This document shows, piece after piece, positions 34,528-47,396 of a stretch of DNA of 64,000 nucleotides. The notes beneath the pieces are model-generated. The model did not search any database, was not told the DNA's origin, and saw only the letters and a list, made by a program, of their open reading frames with translations. The translations under genes and the position numbers were made by a program. This DNA comes from Catonia carolina (lineage: Eukaryota > Arthropoda > Insecta > Hemiptera > Achilidae): contig JAQMRL010000001.1 in NCBI GenBank assembly GCA_035578175.1, positions 186,693,283 to 186,757,282 on the forward strand, given 5' to 3'. Every line of letters begins with the position of its first letter. Within the stretch, counting starts at the first letter, position 1.

Positions 34528-37065
34528 AACATTGATGTATAAAATACGAGTATATTTATCATAATACTCGTATATCATAAACAATTAAAATATTATATAG
34601 TGATATAGAATGCATGAAAACCCGTATTAACGCTATTAAATTATATATTTTTTTTATAAACAACGGTTATGGTACTGAAAATATGAGAAACTTTAGAATT
34701 TATATAAATTATTAATTCTAACATTTCCTCATGTGTGTGATTTACCAATAACTTACTTGTTGAATTGTACCCTATGTAACGATTCGAAAATGAGTCACAG
34801 ATAAATCTGTTTATGTTTGCTCTAGTCAAGAGTATAAACAAACTCAGCTGGTTGAAAATAGATATAAAATTATTTAATTTATTTAAACAAAGTTTCGTTG
34901 CTAGGAAACTAGAAAAAATAAGAAGTAAGAATTTTGTAAAAGAAGGGTGAGTGTGGTTCCAAACGTCAAGTAAGATGGATGGTCCACATGCCAGCTATAA
35001 AAGTTTAAATTAATATACATTTAAAAAACTGGACAGTATAAATTAAAATGATATTTAAAATAATAGTAATTTTAAAACTTGTGGGACACATTTGTTAAAA
35101 AGATAAACTACACATGTAATAAAGAAAAAACGTAAGAAAAACTAAAAATTAATAATCTATGTTGTGAGATAATTCAAAATTAATAAAGCAAAATTTGTTC
35201 AACTATATCGACTTCATTTATTCACAACACCTAACTTAAATTAAGGTTTAATTTTAAAATAACACTAAAGGATAATTCAAAATTAGAAGTTGACAAAACT
35301 TCCTGTTGAAATAATTGATTGTTGTAATGAATCCTGCGAAGATAAAACGTGTTTGTGAATATTACTATTTTTATACAATTTTAGGTTACCAAATATAATG
35401 ATAATAGGTTTCTTTGATTTTATGAATTTTCTTTATGATATTTTGTTTTTAAATTCGCAGTAAACTGTATCATATGCCGTGGCTCCTGGTAATAGCATCC
35501 TGGTAATAACATAGGTTAAGTGATTTAAATTTTTGATTAATTTATTAATTTATAAGGGATATTTTATAAAGCATACCTTTGATTTTCTTATCAGTTTTCT
35601 TTTGACAGCTGTCTATAAATGGTAGTAAGGCCGCTTTTCTTCTAGCCTTTCGAAAAGCTAATTTTATTAATATGTATTGAATTATGCAAACTACAAGAAA
35701 ATAATATATTAGGCATAGGAACAAGTTTTTAGAAATAATCAAAATCTTTTGAAAATTAAATTTATTCGACTACAAATTTTTTAAATTCTGCACTTTCGAA
35801 AATCTTCTAGCCTTTTTTTGTCTTGTGATACAAAAAAATGGCTGAGCAGATTAACAAGTTGCTTGCTTATTTTTATTGACATTTTTGTTATTGTTTCAAA
35901 TACTCGTATCTCAAAATATTAATGGCTGCTACTGTTATATTTTTAAATAAATTTTGTTAGAATAATTTCTTGTTAATTTTAGGCTTTGAAATGTTCTTTT
36001 AGTAATTCTATAATATGTTAATATCGCAGATAGCAACTTACAGTGATTTTATTGAATATGTACCAGTAATTTTAATATTAAAAAAATGATACATTTAATT
36101 TAGTGTAAAGCAATCGCACGTGCAGGTCTTTTAAATTGTTTCGAATCTGATTGGCCAGTTGATTTCAAAGATGTTGACAGATACTCTCAACATTACGCTG
36201 AAAAGAGGTCAATTCTCTAGAGAGCTTGTGAGAGAGTCCAGTCGTGTACTGAAGTTAAGTCTGAAAAATAACTGTGCTGTTGTCTACTCCCTCAGTAGTC
36301 GATCCTTTTTACAGCGTACCTTCATCAAGGTAAACTACGTCAGACCTGTTATAGTCACAGTGTTTGATGCGACAACACAGTTTATTGCACATCAGGGAAT
36401 AATGACTTCCTCTTTTGAAGTTAGATTAAATCTTGTTTACCGACACTCCAATCTCGTTTTGGTATAACATATAAAACGAATAATTAAATTTCACTTCTCC
36501 TGCAAGTACATTAGTGTATTAAAATATCTCCAGCGTAATGAAAATTTTCGTTTATGAAATGTTCCGCTAATTGCGGTCTTTTCAGAAAAATTTAATGTTA
36601 CTAGACTCTCCAATACTAAATTTACAGCGAAACACGAAACTCGTTCATCTAAAACAATCTGAATAGGAAAAATGTTTATTCATAAAATCGCAATATCTCA
36701 CATACAGTATTTGAACAACACTGCAACTTAGATGCAGTAGGCCCCATTCTGCACTGTACAATCCATACAATATTGTGTAATTATCAATTTTTAAATATGC
36801 AAAGTGTAAAGTTACAGTATGTACTGTACCGTTTTAGTATTAGAACCTCTAGCTGAAGATCGTTCGCACTTTACTATATTTCCTTGGTGAGTAATGGCTG
36901 AACAAAATCATGGTGTACTTAGATCAACAAGCCAACACAACACCGGCTGAATTTATGATTTATAAAATTAAATTATTCTTTGTAAAAATACCAAACACTT
37001 ACAAACATAAGTCTTTCTTAATATTTTTCTGTCCAAGAAATATAAAGAAACGATAGTTTACTTTA
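34528..37065. other. AT-rich DNA, no gene recognised
   Basis: The 36120-36480 part is visibly less AT-rich and holds a 102-codon open frame (36159-36467 +) without recognised domains. The rest shows nothing. Confidence 0.45.
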
Positions 37066-37235
37066 GACCGCATCCGTAGCGTAGTGAATAGCGTGCTAGC
37101 CTACAAAACGAGCGGTCCTGGGTTCGATTCCCGGAGAGGGTCTGGAAATTTTTACACGTTAAAACCCCCGATTACAGTACCGAAACCCACTGTTGTTGCT
37201 AATGACCTAGCTGTCGATATGACTTTAGAAAATTA
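37066..37235 (+). repeat. SINE-B, full-length copy
   Basis: Head GACCGCATCCGTAGCGTAG, with an A-box variant (TAGCGTAGTGA), GCGTGCTAGCC, B box GGTTCGATTCC, body TCTGGAAATTTTTACACG and a degenerate tail. Confidence 0.83.
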
Positions 37236-38788
37236 AACAACGACACTTTTTCCTGCTAAAATATGTTATTACCGATTTGTTATTGATTTCAGTTTAACCG
37301 GATTTTCAATTTCCCGGATCCAGTCTCAATTAATCCGGATAAATGAAGTCTTACTGTTCTGTACTGTAATATTTGTATAATATTTAAATAAATACGCAAA
37401 ACACTGCAGGTATAATTTAGTAATATTTATTGAATTGCACAAACTACAACGTAATGTAGGCCTACATTATGCACAGGAAAAAGTTTTCATTAATATCCGA
37501 AGTCTATTGAAAATTAATTTTGTTCGACAACAAATTTTCAAAATTCTGCACTTTACGAATTAAATTATGTCCGTTTATAATATTTAATAAAATATAAATG
37601 CATTAAAAGGAGCGATGGCGCGTGTAGGATAGTACTAAGGAGTAACGTTTAAGATAGGGTAAATTGCTTTTAGGTAAGGATAAATTTGTAATTTTAATAA
37701 GTAGGAAAACTGTTGTAAGATAGGATGAAAGCAAGCGATTAAAAAAGTCGTTAGAAGTATTAAAAGCTAACGTTTTTCATAGCCATTGTTTTACCATAGT
37801 CATTTTGCTTAGTAACCTTACTATATCTGGATGTGTGTAACTTGGGGATAAGTGTATTTGTGTACGTATTTAGAGCGGTTTAAGTGCTTTTGTGTCATAA
37901 AACGTACTAGGTTTCAAGGTGTTTTCGTTGATTTTCCGTAAAGATCTTCGATGGGGCAAAAGTAGGATAACTCCTTGCTGTAAAAGAACAACTTAAAGCC
38001 ATTACACTTGACCTCTTAGCATGTATTCGTGGTGTAGCGTTTCTCTCTACAACCGCCCATAACGTTTCTGAAACGAAGCTTTTGTTTTTAATACCTTTCG
38101 ATTGCTTTCATTAATTGTTAATTGTTTCTGATGTTGGTTAATAATAGAGTTTTGTTTGTTATTTTACTTTAATAATATTCTTGATGTAATACTGTATAAC
38201 GTTCGTATTGCAATTATGGAATATTAAATATTCCATAATTAGATTACTTTATTATTATTTATTACTCTTTATTATTTTCTATCACGTTAATAGTAATATT
38301 ATCTATTATTTCTTTTCGTGTATATAGACCCTACACCAAAACGAATATTATTCATTTAAATTGTATTTTTTTAATAACTTCACATGATAAAAAAATTAAT
38401 GGTTGGCAAATTTTTTAACAAGATTAAAACAGTAAAAATTTGACTAAAAACAAATAATTTAATAAATAATAAGTTGAACTTGAAAGAAAATTACCTACTG
38501 GTGAAACTCCTTAAAATTGTTTTATTTAATTGCAAATATTCAGTGCAACATTTTAAAAATATTTAAATATTAAAGGTTGTTTTATTGCTTACCTGCATTA
38601 ATAACTCAAGGCCTTTAAAACGTTATGATAAAGATATTTCATCTGCCCTAGCTGCACAATGCTGCCATTTACACTTAAAAACATATATTAGACATAAACA
38701 AAAGTAACCTCATGGTTGTTGGAAGTAGGAAATGGAGAAACAACACCTACAACTGAGTGATCCAGTAAAGCTGTGAGATCGTCTACAA
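37236..38788. other. AT-rich DNA, no gene seen
   Basis: A 14-bp-arm palindrome (38212-38240, arm AATTATGGAATATT) is the only structure seen. Confidence 0.5.
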
Positions 38789-39145
38789 CATTGGTTCTTA
38801 ACCTGGGAAGCACGACTTCATGGGGCGCAGAAAAATGTCACGAAAGGCGTGAGTGTATTTAAAAAATGAAAAAAGTAAAACTATAATTTACTCGGTTTTG
38901 TAGTCGCATATATATTTTCAAAATTATCGTATTTGTTTACATAGTACTTCAGCAAAGTCTAGCACTCGATTATTGCAATAAGACGGTAATTGTCCTACTC
39001 TGGCTACACTGTGATCAGGCTTCTGTTTCTTATTCCGATTGTAGGCTACTACTTGTTTTGTCTACTTATAGTAGTTATTGGAAAGGGCGTGATATGAAAT
39101 CAATGCTCAAAGGGGGCACAGTTCCTGAAAGGTTGAGAACCACTA
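38789..39145. mobile_element. Non-autonomous hAT-like MITE
   Basis: The ends are inverted repeats: left TTGGTTCTTAACCTGGG, right AGGTTGAGAACCACTA. This is the (C/T)AGTGGTTCTCAACCT signature common in hAT-type MITEs. Putative 8-bp target duplications GTCTACAA and GCCTACAG match at 6 of 8 positions. The GGGGCGCAGAAAAATGTC and AAAGGGGGCACAGTTCC subterminal blocks also fit. No coding sequence. Confidence 0.75.
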
Positions 39146-39241
39146 GCCTACAGGTTCCATTATCAAATTTTAAAATAATGGGGATAAATTTTTTTGAATA
39201 TGAATTTTTTGTTTGTTTAAATATATATGTTGTATGATGAT

Positions 39242-39646
39242 CTGCCCATAATAGACAGGTGGAGTGTCAAATCATTTACACTCAATCTGTTCGTTGCAGG
39301 GCTAAAATAAATAGTTCTGTTTCTTATCACGTGGTCAGCCAATTAAATGACTAAATCATTAAAGAACAGAAGAGGTAGAGGTGTAAAATACACTAATCTG
39401 AGTTATCTCTTCTGAAAGTAATGAATCTCATTACACAGCCAGACCCTGTGGTGAATGAAGTGAAGGTGTTATTTGCAGGGTGGAAAATATGTGCTTTTCA
39501 GAGCGTCCGGCATGCTGATAAGCGTACTTTTCCATTCAGTAAGAAAGACAATTAATTGTAAACAACCTCACTCCTCGTTTTACTTAGTAAAACCTCTACA
39601 GGTTCAAACCAGCCTTTCAGCTGATGACCTAAACAACAACTGTAGG
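39242..39646 (+). repeat. Family D repeat, full-length copy
   Basis: Landmarks: GACAGGTGGAGTGTCAAAT, GTTTCTTATCACGTGGTCAG, AGAACAGAAGAGGTAGAGGT, GTAATGAATCTCATTACAC, CCAGACCCTGTGGTGAATGA, TTTGCAGGGTGGAAA, ACCTCACTCCTCG, AAAACCTCTACAGGTTCAAA and CCAGCCTTTCAGCTGATGAC. Four copies occur in the window. Possible B-box-like GGTTCAAACC near the 3' end, but no A box in the right place. Confidence 0.82.
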
Positions 39647-40590
39647 ATGATATCTAAGTAGCCATTTTAGTACTTTCATTAGACTTACTAATCCAGAACT
39701 GTTTTTTTGCAGTAGTAGAAAATAAACGCAAACTCTAAAAATATTGTTCTATCCTCGAACATAAAAATCCATTTTTGGAGAGATTATGTATCCCACCACG
39801 AAGTTCATATAAGTAATTTTAAATTTAAAGATGCAATAATTAAATATTGTAACTCAGTAGTTTAATGTGTTTTTATAAAGTAAAGGAAAATATGTATCTA
39901 ACAAACACTGCATGATAATGTAATTTGGTCTGAACCCACTTTCCACAATACTAATATCAAATGTATTAGTAAAGAATTAATATTTTTGCCGACCACTAAA
40001 TTTTAGAATATTTTTATCCATTGTTTTTTAAAAGAAATTTGAACAAAATTTACACATAACCTGTATAAAACACTGAATAATGTTTTGTTCTCTTTTAAGC
40101 AAGTGTAATATCATCCTTCTGTCGAAAAACAATCCCAAGGTATATATTACATTGGATATGAGATGTATCCAAGCCATAGAATTTATACGCCTGATTACAA
40201 GTGGAATCTGAATACCGTATTATATTCTATAATATATAGGTTATCTTATATACTCTGATATCATCACATGATAGTAATGTTTTCCTGCATAAAGTTTATT
40301 CCTTAAACATTATAGAGTTAAGTGTTAAAAAAAACAATTTTTTTTAATAAAATATATATTTTATATTATATTTTAAATTCAGAGTTCATTTGAAAATTAG
40401 AAAAGATAAACAAGATGTTTGAAGAAATAATGTTAACTACTAAAATATTTAAGTACGGTAAATTATGTCGATTAAGTAATTTCTTTTCATATTAACTAGT
40501 TTTACAGTAATTTATGAAACTCGTAAACACTGTTTTTTCTGTAAATGAATTCTACTTAGATAATTATTAATCACAATATAAATTTTATAT
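39647..40590. other. AT-rich DNA, no gene seen
   Basis: Nothing recognisable. Confidence 0.5.
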
Positions 40591-40985
40591 GTCTATAACA
40601 GGCAGGTGGAATATTATTTTTTGCACACGCTCTGGTAGTTCCAGTGCTTCAAAAATTATTTTTGTTTCATATCATATGGTCAGCCAATTATATGACTAAA
40701 GAATTTAAAAAGAGAAGAGGTAGAGATGTAAAAGACACTAGTTACAGTTATTTTCTCTGGGAGTAATGAATTTCATTATATAGCCAGACTCTGTGATGAA
40801 TGAAGTGAAGGTGTTATTTGTAATGTGGAAAGCAGATGCTTTTCAGAGGCTTTGGCATGCTTATAAGCATACTTTTTCCACTCAATAAGGAAGACACTGG
40901 TAAACCATCTCACTCCTCGATCTACTTAGTAAAACCTCTAGAGGTTCAAACCAGCCTTTCGGCTGAAGACCTTAAAAACAGAAAT
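40591..40985 (+). repeat. Family D repeat, full-length copy
   Basis: Same block order as at 39242. It starts GTCTATAACAGGCAGGTGGA and ends CCAGCCTTTCGGCTGAAGAC. Only ~945 bp separate it from the previous copy in the same orientation. Confidence 0.82.
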
Positions 40986-43102
40986 GTTACGTTCTGATAA
41001 AATCATTATTAAATAGATTTACTTTATTTTCACGTTAAATGAGAAGTATACGTAGACTATATCAAATCGTAATCTAAAGCAAGAGTTGGGAAGGTGATAA
41101 TGTTGCATAGAACTGAAAAATGAGACTTAAATTATGCTCGGAGCAGCCAAGGAAACCTGTCCAAATACCTTGACCAGAATTGCAGAACAGGATACAAAAG
41201 TAATTATCTGCAAATTAAGACTCAGTAGGCCTATTTATAGTATTCAACTTTACATGTCAATTCTATTATTGTATCAAACGTTTCTAAACAAGTCAAACAA
41301 AACAACAGCAAACAAAATATACAAAACTATTCATATAACGCAACAATATAAAAAGATTTACGGTCTTCATGTATAACTGTCACGTAAGTTTGAACATAAA
41401 ATTACACTATTTGAAATTAAATTAAAATTTCACAAAAAGAAAATGAACTTAATTTTTGTATAAAAATTCTACAAAAATAAATTCATTAATTTTTACAAGT
41501 AATAAAATATTTCATTAACCCAAACTTACTTGAGGAACACTAGAACGAGCCATTCCATCCCAGTTTTTTAGACACTGTTATAGCGGCTGTTAAAGAACTC
41601 ATTAATATTATAATTTTTCTAGTAGAACGGGTATAACTCATTTTTAAACTGTGTTATGGAAGACTGAAGAAAAGAACGGTATTTTTGTACCCAATTATTC
41701 TCTCGTATGTTTTTGAAAGGAAAATTTCTTATATCTGATCGGGAACGATCTTATATTTAATAATAAATATATGTTTAAAATATTTAATATAAATATATGT
41801 TTAATATATTTAATATAAATATAATATACTATTGTACCCCATGGCAGCGAATAAATAAAAACAAACAATTATTATTTTTTAATTAACATGCTGTTCTTAA
41901 CAAAACTGAATGAACTTAGCAGCGCTTTTGAAGTAAAATAGAGGTTTCATGAAAATATGAGACGTTCAAATAGTTTTGAATTTCTTGAAATGTAATTTTA
42001 GAGTACAAAACCTTCATGACTTTAAACACTTCCATTTAAATCCTATATAAACCTATTTTGTTATGATGCCTTAACTTTACCCAGAAACTTTAATAATATT
42101 TGTCTTCATCTCGCTCTCCCCCTCTCTCTTAACTTACCACTGTTCTTCTTCTTTCGCATTTACATTGCATAGTTTTACTTCTGGAATCCAGTTAAGTTTC
42201 TTCTACCAGTTATTGTAGGCTACACATTTCCTTGAAACCGCTGATCCTTTTATTACAATGGCTTACAATATTTTACATTCGTAAAAAAAATAAAACAAGT
42301 TTACAAAGAGAAATTATTTAGTACTACCACAGTTCTTTAAGTATTGTGTTAACTTTAGTTTCTAAAGTTATTCTTTAGAATGATAAATATTCCTATTATA
42401 TTTGAATGCAACTTTAGAAATAAGTTTTAAAGATAAAACATCAGTATAATGAAGTTTTAATCACTATAAAATACTAGAAGTATTTGAGTAGTCCAGAATC
42501 AAAAACTACTGTCGCTTATGTAAATACTTGGTAAATAATAAAAAATGTAGCATGCAAACTATCGCAAAAATTTTAAGTTTTCTCAGTTGAATTGATGCAA
42601 TAGAGAATAAACTATCTTTCCCAAGGGTTTTCTTAATCATTCAATTAAATACGAAGAAAGTTGGACAAATATTTTGAACTTTTTTGGTGTCTTTGGTTTC
42701 TGCATAAAATGCTTAAGCAGGTTTGTTACTGTAGTTGAGGATTTGATTGATATTAATTCGTTAAGGCGAATGTTTTTCTAGTGTTACGTGAGATGTTTAT
42801 TTTTCATTTTTTTAAAATTTACCTCCCGTTTCTTAATTTTATGCTTTTTATCTTTTCTTAAAGAAATCTTGCAATCACACCAAGCAGACTGTTAGTATCA
42901 CTAGCTAAGTAAGAATATAATTTGGTACATTAGCGATAAATACATAGAATTCCTCCTAACAGTTTGATTACTTGATTAGTCTAAAGATAACTTGCGCGCC
43001 AGCCCACGCCAAGTAATTAAACAGTAATTTTAAAAACTTAATTTGGTTTTATCTTGTTGAAAAATGGATGATTAATGTTTTTTTTTTCAAAAAATTACAG
43101 TT
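40986..43102. other. AT-rich DNA, no gene seen
   Basis: A local imperfect tandem of ATATTTAATATAAATATATG units lies at 41770-41830. No coding homology. Confidence 0.5.
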
Positions 43103-43402
43103 TTTTATTTTTATTTTTTTACTCCTAATTGGTGTACGTTGTAATCTGTTCAATTCAGAACAAAAACAACCCCATGACCCAACGAGATAAAGATGCTAAA
43201 TATGACATGTAATGAGATGTAGTCTTGTACAGACCCAGGCCGACCATTTCTGAAAGAGTATAATTGAACCCCAACCATCAACGTACATCGGTAACCACTG
43301 TCTAATATTAAAAATTTGTAGAAAAGTAACTACCTTTACTAGGATTTGAACCAGGAACCTTCGTCTCCGAAAATCAGCTGTTAAACAGCTGACTCGCGGC
43401 GA
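43103..43402 (-). repeat. SINE-C, full-length minus-strand copy
   Basis: Reading the minus strand: a tRNA-like head CGCCGCGAGTCAGCTG with B box GGTTCAAATCC (plus-strand complement near 43341), then a long body with GTTGGGGTTCAATTATACTC, GTCGGCCTGGGTCTGTACAA, TTGGGTCATGGGGTTG and TCTGAATTGAACAGATTACA, and an A-rich tail at the plus-strand left end. The A box is weak. Confidence 0.78.
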
Positions 43403-44080
43403 AAAATTGATAACTTAAAAATGTGCTTTGTATTATGACAAAATAATAATGTGATTAAACAGAAATTATAGAAGTGAATATAAGTCAGAGTAATTTAGCT
43501 ATAATATATAGTTATTTTACCTGTAAGTTCCAAATAAAAACTTGTACATTATTATAAGAAGTAGATTTTTATACCGTCTGCAACGAGTAACGGTCTTTTG
43601 TGTAAATAAAAAATTAGTTTTACATCAAATTCCTGAGAATATCGCAAAAATTTGTATGTATAAAATAGTATAAAATAACAAAACTCCATTAAAACCTTTT
43701 AATTTTATTGTTTGAAAGAAGTCCACTTTGAAACCCTGAAATTTTAAAACCCGGATCCTTCATTCGTTTCAGTTGTCGTATACTGTTGATTAACTGACCT
43801 CTGTAAAGAGTGCGTTGTGTTATACGCAGGCCAGATGGGAACGAAGTTATATCTGTCATACTGCTTAAACAAAAAATATCTTTTGTCAAGGCATTTGATG
43901 ATCAGACGGATCACTGTAGATGTACTGATAGAACAGCAGATTATCTAATTTTTCAAAATGAATAGTAGTTTATGGTTGAGATTGGTATGGTACTCTAACC
44001 TACTATAATGACAGCATGGAAATGAATTCGTTGTAGATATATACACAGCTGCTTATGCAGAAGGTAACTGATGAACGTGA
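43403..44080. other. AT-rich DNA, no gene seen
   Basis: Only short frames without homology (for example 43689-43889 minus). Confidence 0.5.
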
Positions 44081-44169
44081 TAAAAAAATCCGAGAACTGA
44101 TCGGAAATCGACCTCGTGATCGTAGGTAGAGAAGCTAGTTGCGCTGACCACTACACCAACGGGCCAGTC
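44081..44169 (-). repeat. SINE-A, minus-strand short copy
   Basis: Minus strand: GACTGGCCCGTTGGTGTAG, TGGTCAGCGCAACTAGCTTC, a B-box-like GGTCGATTTCC and an AT-rich end. It matches the head of the SINE at 5381, with a shorter body. Confidence 0.75.
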
Positions 44170-46580
44170 TGTCCTTTTATTTAAATAATATTAGCCTACG
44201 TAATTTTTTATTTATTGTTTTCTAACAGCGTGTTTCTTTTGCAATCAGCTTTTTTATAAATATAATTATAAATTTTAAGCAAAAATGGGAAAATCTGAGT
44301 AATATACTTAGAATTAAAATATAAACCACACTCAGTAGCGTGTAAGCTTACATAATTAAACTTGTTTTAATAGTTCTGTTACGGATAGAACTAATACAGA
44401 TAAAATATGTAAGACCAACAGATCTCTATTCCATTTCCTACATAGGCCTACATTCAGTTTGGAGTTTGTGCAACTTATAGTACTTCATTAACTTGAAATC
44501 GAAGAAAAAGAATTTTTTTAAATACAAAATAATTCTGAAATGACCAGCTACTTAAATTGATTTTCTACTTTTTGTCATTGTGTCCTATTACGATAAACTT
44601 AATCATGAAATTTATAGTAAAATGTACAGATAGTAACGTGATCTGTTTATGATAACAATAGTACTCGTATTGTATAATTACATTATAAAAAATAATTGAT
44701 TACATTCACTTCAATGCTTTCGGACATTTTAATTAAATTCTTGTTGCAGGATTCGTAAACTGGGTGAATTCAGGTGTAATTTAACCGCTTGAGAAAGATT
44801 AAATATTAGTTAAATGAAAATTTTATTTCAACATAAAATAAATAATTTTAATTTTCAGAAAAAAACTTATTTAAAATCTTCAAATCTGGAGAGAAACTAT
44901 TACCAAATGTTGATATTATAATAGTGTAATTTCCTGTAGGCAAATATTCATTCAATTATAACCATCTGGTTCCTAAAGTCGGTCCCTTCTTCTCCTGCAG
45001 GAACTGGTAGAAAGTCCTGTTTGAACACCCCAGTTTAGGCTTCACCAAACCCCCGAGGTCATGCTCCATTTCACTTGATAATTATCTGCTCTAATTATCT
45101 CTCTTTCTAAAGTCTCACTCTGCAGCGGATATTTGCCTTTTCTTAAAACAAAAAGAAAACTATAATCATTTTTATTTTTTCCGTCTCCATTTTCAACACT
45201 TTCCAGTGCATTTAACTGTAATAAGTACAAGGGTATAACGAAAATTTTAATTACTAAGAAGCGAGCTTTTAATACATCAAGTGAAATTTGAGATAATTAA
45301 AAGATTTTTGTACTTGAAAAGTTTTAATTGAATATTGCATACAGTATAAAACAGTGTAATATATAAAGAACTCTAAAATACTTTTAGCAGAAATGAGAAA
45401 CATTTTTTAACACAATTATTTAAAAAATTTAGTACTTTTTTATTTACGATTAACAATCAAAAAATTATTTAATTCAGTGGTTTTCATAATCAATCTAAAT
45501 AATTGTCGTGAGTAAAAATTGTCGATCACATTTTACTAGGTATAATGTACTAATAATATTATTTAAACCATTTTTTTTTAATTCTTTGAAAACAATAATA
45601 ATAAAATGTTATTTTATTTTCTTAATTTTAACAACATTAACTCATGCACATTTTTCCAAAAACTATAATTCATTTACTACAATTCACAATGTAAGATGTG
45701 GAGTAAATTGACCTACCTAACTATGGCTAAAACCCATGTCCTAGTGTAGCTGCTCTCTTCTTTTACTTAGTAGAGAGTACAACAGAAAATTAAAATCTAA
45801 ACTAGAATGCTAAGAATCTACGATAATATAAAAAATTATACGATTTCTAAAAATATACAATCTAAAAGTCTAATAAATCTAATTAAGTATACAATATAGG
45901 GCTTTAAGAACATGTAATAACCTTGGTAAAATGCTAAAATTTTATAATATTTTATGATTTGAAACGTTTATTACTTGTTTATTAATATTATTATTAATTA
46001 AAAATGAATTTATTTCGACTATTATTGTATAAAACTAGGAACTATGGTTAAACAAATCATTAAGGTTCATTTGTTACTTAATAGGGAGACACTGACCCTT
46101 ATTAAATATGTTTGTGAAATTTGTTCATTCTTGTGGCTCAATCACAAAAAATTCAAATGAGAAATTTGTAAAAGAATATAATATTGAATTTGTATAATTA
46201 GTAAAAGAAACTTTAATTATTAAATACAAAATTCATTGTAACAAGTATTATTAAACTAAAGCTGCTAAATTTTCAAAGACATTTTTGAAGTTTATAAAAT
46301 ACGGTGAAGTTTATTCCAAGTTATTTAAAGAATCTGGATATTTACAAATAAAATTTTCTTTTATAATTTCAAAAAAAAATTTATTATAAATTACTTACAT
46401 TAGTAAATTATTGCAGTTATAATACAAGTAAATACAATAAGCTTATTAACCTAATAACTAACTAAATTGATTAAAAAACCTTTTAAAATCTTAAGATGTC
46501 AACTAAACTTAAATAAAACGAAAATATGGTTATATTCAGTCAAACAATTAGTGAATGCGTCTCCACTTACAAAAATTTAA
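44170..46580. other. AT-rich DNA, no gene recognised
   Basis: A slightly less AT-rich patch (44960-45230) holds a 62-codon minus frame (45042-45230) with a charged composition and no recognised domain. The rest shows nothing. Confidence 0.45.
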
Positions 46581-46682
46581 AAATCTAGTGTGAAACACTC
46601 ATACAAATTTATCTTGCTAATGCAAATAATGAACAATGTGACCTAACATTACTACTTAAACATTAGAAATAAACAAAAAACT
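46581..46682 (+). mobile_element. Family A copy A5, left part
   Basis: TCTAGTGTGAAACACTCATA through TTATCTTGCTAATGCAAATA to AAACAAAAAACT. The final 12 bases recur at 49250-49261, where the copy resumes. Confidence 0.8.
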
Positions 46683-46699
46683 CATCATCATCTGTCAAG

Positions 46700-47340
46700 G
46701 TTTAGGCTCAATGGCCTGTTCCGGCATCCATCTATTTTTAGGTCTTCCCAAGCCTCGCTTCCCTCTGGGTTTATTTTTCCATGCTTGCAAGGGAAGTCTG
46801 TGAGCTGGCATGCGAAGTAAATGATTGGACCAGTTTTTCTTTTATAGTATTCTTAAATTTCCAACTGTGACTGAACACTTAACTCGGCGCGGATAGCTTC
46901 GTTACGTACTTTATCTGATCGGGTACAACCTTTGACTCCCCGCAAAAATCTCATTTCAGCAGCCTGGATACGAGATTCATTCCTCTGTAATGACACCCAT
47001 GTTTCACTCCCATATGTTATGAGTGGTACATGAGTCTATAAAATTTCATTTGGGTGTCCTTTCTCGATTTTTCCTATTGTCCTGCGAATAGAACAGCATA
47101 CAGCGCTGAATTTTGCCAGTTTTTTTACTCACGTCATCGTCTTTGTCATTGGAAACCTTGCATCCTAAATATTTAAAATTTCGAACTAGTTCTTTAGTTC
47201 GGTTACCACGTTTAATTTTTGATCGAACAGGCCATCTTCCCTTAAATGCCATATTCTTTTATTTTTGCGCTGATATTCTCATGCCAAACTCTGCGCTAAT
47301 GTTGTGCAACTTAAAAATGGCATATAAGAGCCTGTCTTCT
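46700..47340 (-). pseudogene. RTE-2 reverse transcriptase C-terminal remnant
   Basis: Minus-strand reading in several frames gives LHNISAEFGMRISAQK, MAFKGRWPVRSKI, FKYLGCKVS, HVPLITYGSETWVSLQRNE, IQAAEMRFLRGVKGCTRSDK, then VRNEAIRAELSVQ. These correspond to blocks at the C-terminal end of RTE-1 (MAFTGNYPMRSKI, YGSESWV, AAEMRFLRRTKGCSRRDQL). The palm motif and everything before it are absent. Contains frame changes and stops. Confidence 0.82.
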
Positions 47341-47396
47341 GCCGTGATTGGTTAGCTCATGCGAGAGTTTGGCTTTGAATCGAGTCGAAGCTAACC

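Noticed and set aside
45042..45230. 62-codon minus frame with charged residues, considered as an exon
   Set aside because: No domain, no clear splice context and no homology; only mentioned as a slightly less AT-rich patch.
47046..47355. Overlapping 68- to 80-codon frames on both strands
   Set aside because: The minus frame is part of the RTE-2 RT remnant and the plus frames are its shadows; no separate gene.
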